The notes below the pieces were generated by a model that saw only the letters and a list, made by a program, of their open reading frames with translations, searched no databases and was not told where the DNA came from. A stretch of 64,000 bases of DNA from contig NZ_QJHB01000002.1 of NCBI RefSeq assembly GCF_003260275.1, positions 248,001 to 312,000 of the forward strand. The letters are read 5' to 3'. Numbering within the stretch: the stretch's first letter is position 1; every line of letters starts with the position of its first letter. The position numbers were made by a program, and so were the translations under genes. Of this stretch, positions 63,611 through 64,000 are shown piece by piece. The DNA comes from Homoserinimonas sp. OAct 916. Lineage in GTDB: Bacteria > Actinomycetota > Actinomycetes > Actinomycetales > Microbacteriaceae.

Positions 63611-63643
63611 CTCATTTGTGGATCCTCAAATGAGAATTATACT
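63611..63643 (+). promoter_or_regulatory. promoter and palindromic operator of the second toxin-antitoxin operon
   Basis: CTCATTTG (63611-63618) and CAAATGAG (63627-63634) are perfect 8-bp arms around an 8-bp centre. Overlapping this is a promoter TTGTGG (63616-63621) - 16 bp - TATACT (63638-63643). The antitoxin ATG is 35 bp downstream. Autoregulation by the Phd-type antitoxin is the natural reading. Confidence 0.65.
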
Positions 63644-63677
63644 AACCATGTTGGCGTACTTGGCGCATAATGGTTAT

Positions 63678-63956
63678 ATGAGTTCAGAATCGATCGAGTT
63701 GTCAGTCAGCAGTGCGCGGGATCATTTTTCTGATGCGGTCAATCGTGCTGCGTTCGGCGGAGAAATTACTTTCATCACGCGTGGTCGAAACCAAAAACGT
63801 GCCGCGGCGATCGTCCCTGCCGAGCTTGTCGAACAGTTTGAAGCAATGATCGACCAAGAAGAGGGACGAATTGCGCAAGAGCGATTGAACGACATCAATG
63901 CGGGAACAGTGAACGCCATCCCGGCAGATGAGGTTGCCCGGGCGCTCGGGCTGTGA
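63678..63956 (+). CDS. Phd/YefM-family antitoxin
   Basis: A 92-residue antitoxin: IELSVSSARDHFSDAVNRAAFGGEITFITRGRNQKRAAAIVPAELVEQFE, then an acidic tail ending IPADEVARALGL. The start at 63678 begins the family; the longer upstream frame has no similarity. Its stop overlaps the GTG of a toxin gene that runs out of the window. A promoter and palindrome lie just upstream. Confidence 0.92.
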   Translation: MSSESIELSVSSARDHFSDAVNRAAFGGEITFITRGRNQKRAAAIVPAELVEQFEAMIDQEEGRIAQERLNDINAGTVNAIPADEVARALGL

Positions 63957-64000
63957 ACGAGGAATCACGGTACTCGGTTCTTTATGACCCAAAAGCGCTT
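63953..64000 (+). CDS. RelE/ParE-family toxin, truncated by window end
   Basis: The first 16 codons of a gene starting GTG in a GTGA overlap with the antitoxin. The reading ESRYSVLYDPKAL matches the first strand and helix start of RelE-fold toxins. The remainder lies beyond the window, so the family call rests on position and these residues. Confidence 0.75.
   Translation, partial: MNEESRYSVLYDPKAL

Noticed and set aside
1-64000. tRNA, rRNA, CRISPR arrays, insertion sequences, prophage or integrase genes
   Set aside because: No repeat-spacer pattern, transposase/integrase motif or T-loop sequence was found by eye; a tRNAscan or IS search could still reveal weak cases.

Overview
The window is 64 kb of GC-rich DNA with densely packed genes, many joined by 4-bp start/stop overlaps (ATGA or GTGA). 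Gene content points to an actinobacterium, probably of the Microbacteriaceae type. The indicators are a GAF-ANTAR regulator, an F420/deazaflavin-type nitroreductase, a DUF2207 protein with a glycine tail, and a TetR-accD1-accA1-scoAB-maoC-citE block laid out like the one I recall from Mycobacterium tuberculosis. This is inference from gene content; no rRNA or tRNA gene is present. No insertion sequence, prophage or CRISPR array was seen.

Region 1 (about 1-28 kb) holds the tail of an ABC ATPase, an NCS1 permease and then a large catabolic island. On the minus strand an Opp/Dpp-type peptide importer (22.7-18.7 kb) is followed by a D-aminopeptidase-like M55 protein, an isoaspartyl peptidase and an RpiR-family regulator. 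A second minus-strand operon (13.9-2.4 kb) encodes an SDR, a DUF885 protein, an alpha/beta hydrolase, a ketopantoate-reductase-like enzyme, a creatininase-like amidohydrolase, an M20 and an M19 peptidase, a class III CoA-transferase, a hotdog hydratase and methylaspartate ammonia-lyase. It ends in an internally deleted citE-like pseudogene. On the plus strand lie an SDR and a second peptide-binding protein with an amidase and an acetyltransferase. Read together, the island looks built to import a peptide or amide, trim it with unusual peptidases, and burn a 3-methylaspartate-type product through mesaconate, mesaconyl-CoA and citramalyl-CoA to acetyl-CoA and pyruvate. Glutamate mutase, which normally supplies methylaspartate, is not in the window. 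Four copies of a 16-bp palindrome (TGTAwT-N4-AwTACA) sit in the main promoter regions. Three of them have a GTTATA box exactly 23 bp away, and the regulator encoded inside the island is the obvious candidate to bind them.

Region 2 (28-37 kb) contains an AstE/aspartoacylase-like protein and a leucine/isovalerate-type degradation operon: methylcrotonyl-CoA carboxylase beta and alpha, 3-oxoacid CoA-transferase A and B, a MaoC hydratase and an intact CitE-like lyase. A divergent TetR gene shares a palindromic operator with it. The intact lyase could also serve the mesaconate route whose own lyase gene is broken. Next comes an SMR-type guanidinium exporter preceded by a guanidine-III (ykkC-III) riboswitch.

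Region 3 (37-48 kb) has a sedolisin peptidase, a coupled dehydratase/aspartate dehydrogenase pair, a CoA-transferase, two alkylation-repair genes, a universal stress protein, an anchored hypothetical protein, polyphosphate kinase 2 and an FNT channel with a possible 56-residue membrane protein after it.

Region 4 (48-64 kb) is looser. It has small stress, VOC, acetyltransferase and DUF genes, several exported or membrane hypotheticals, an M23 peptidase, two RelE/Phd-type toxin-antitoxin pairs (the second cut by the window end) and several gene remnants.
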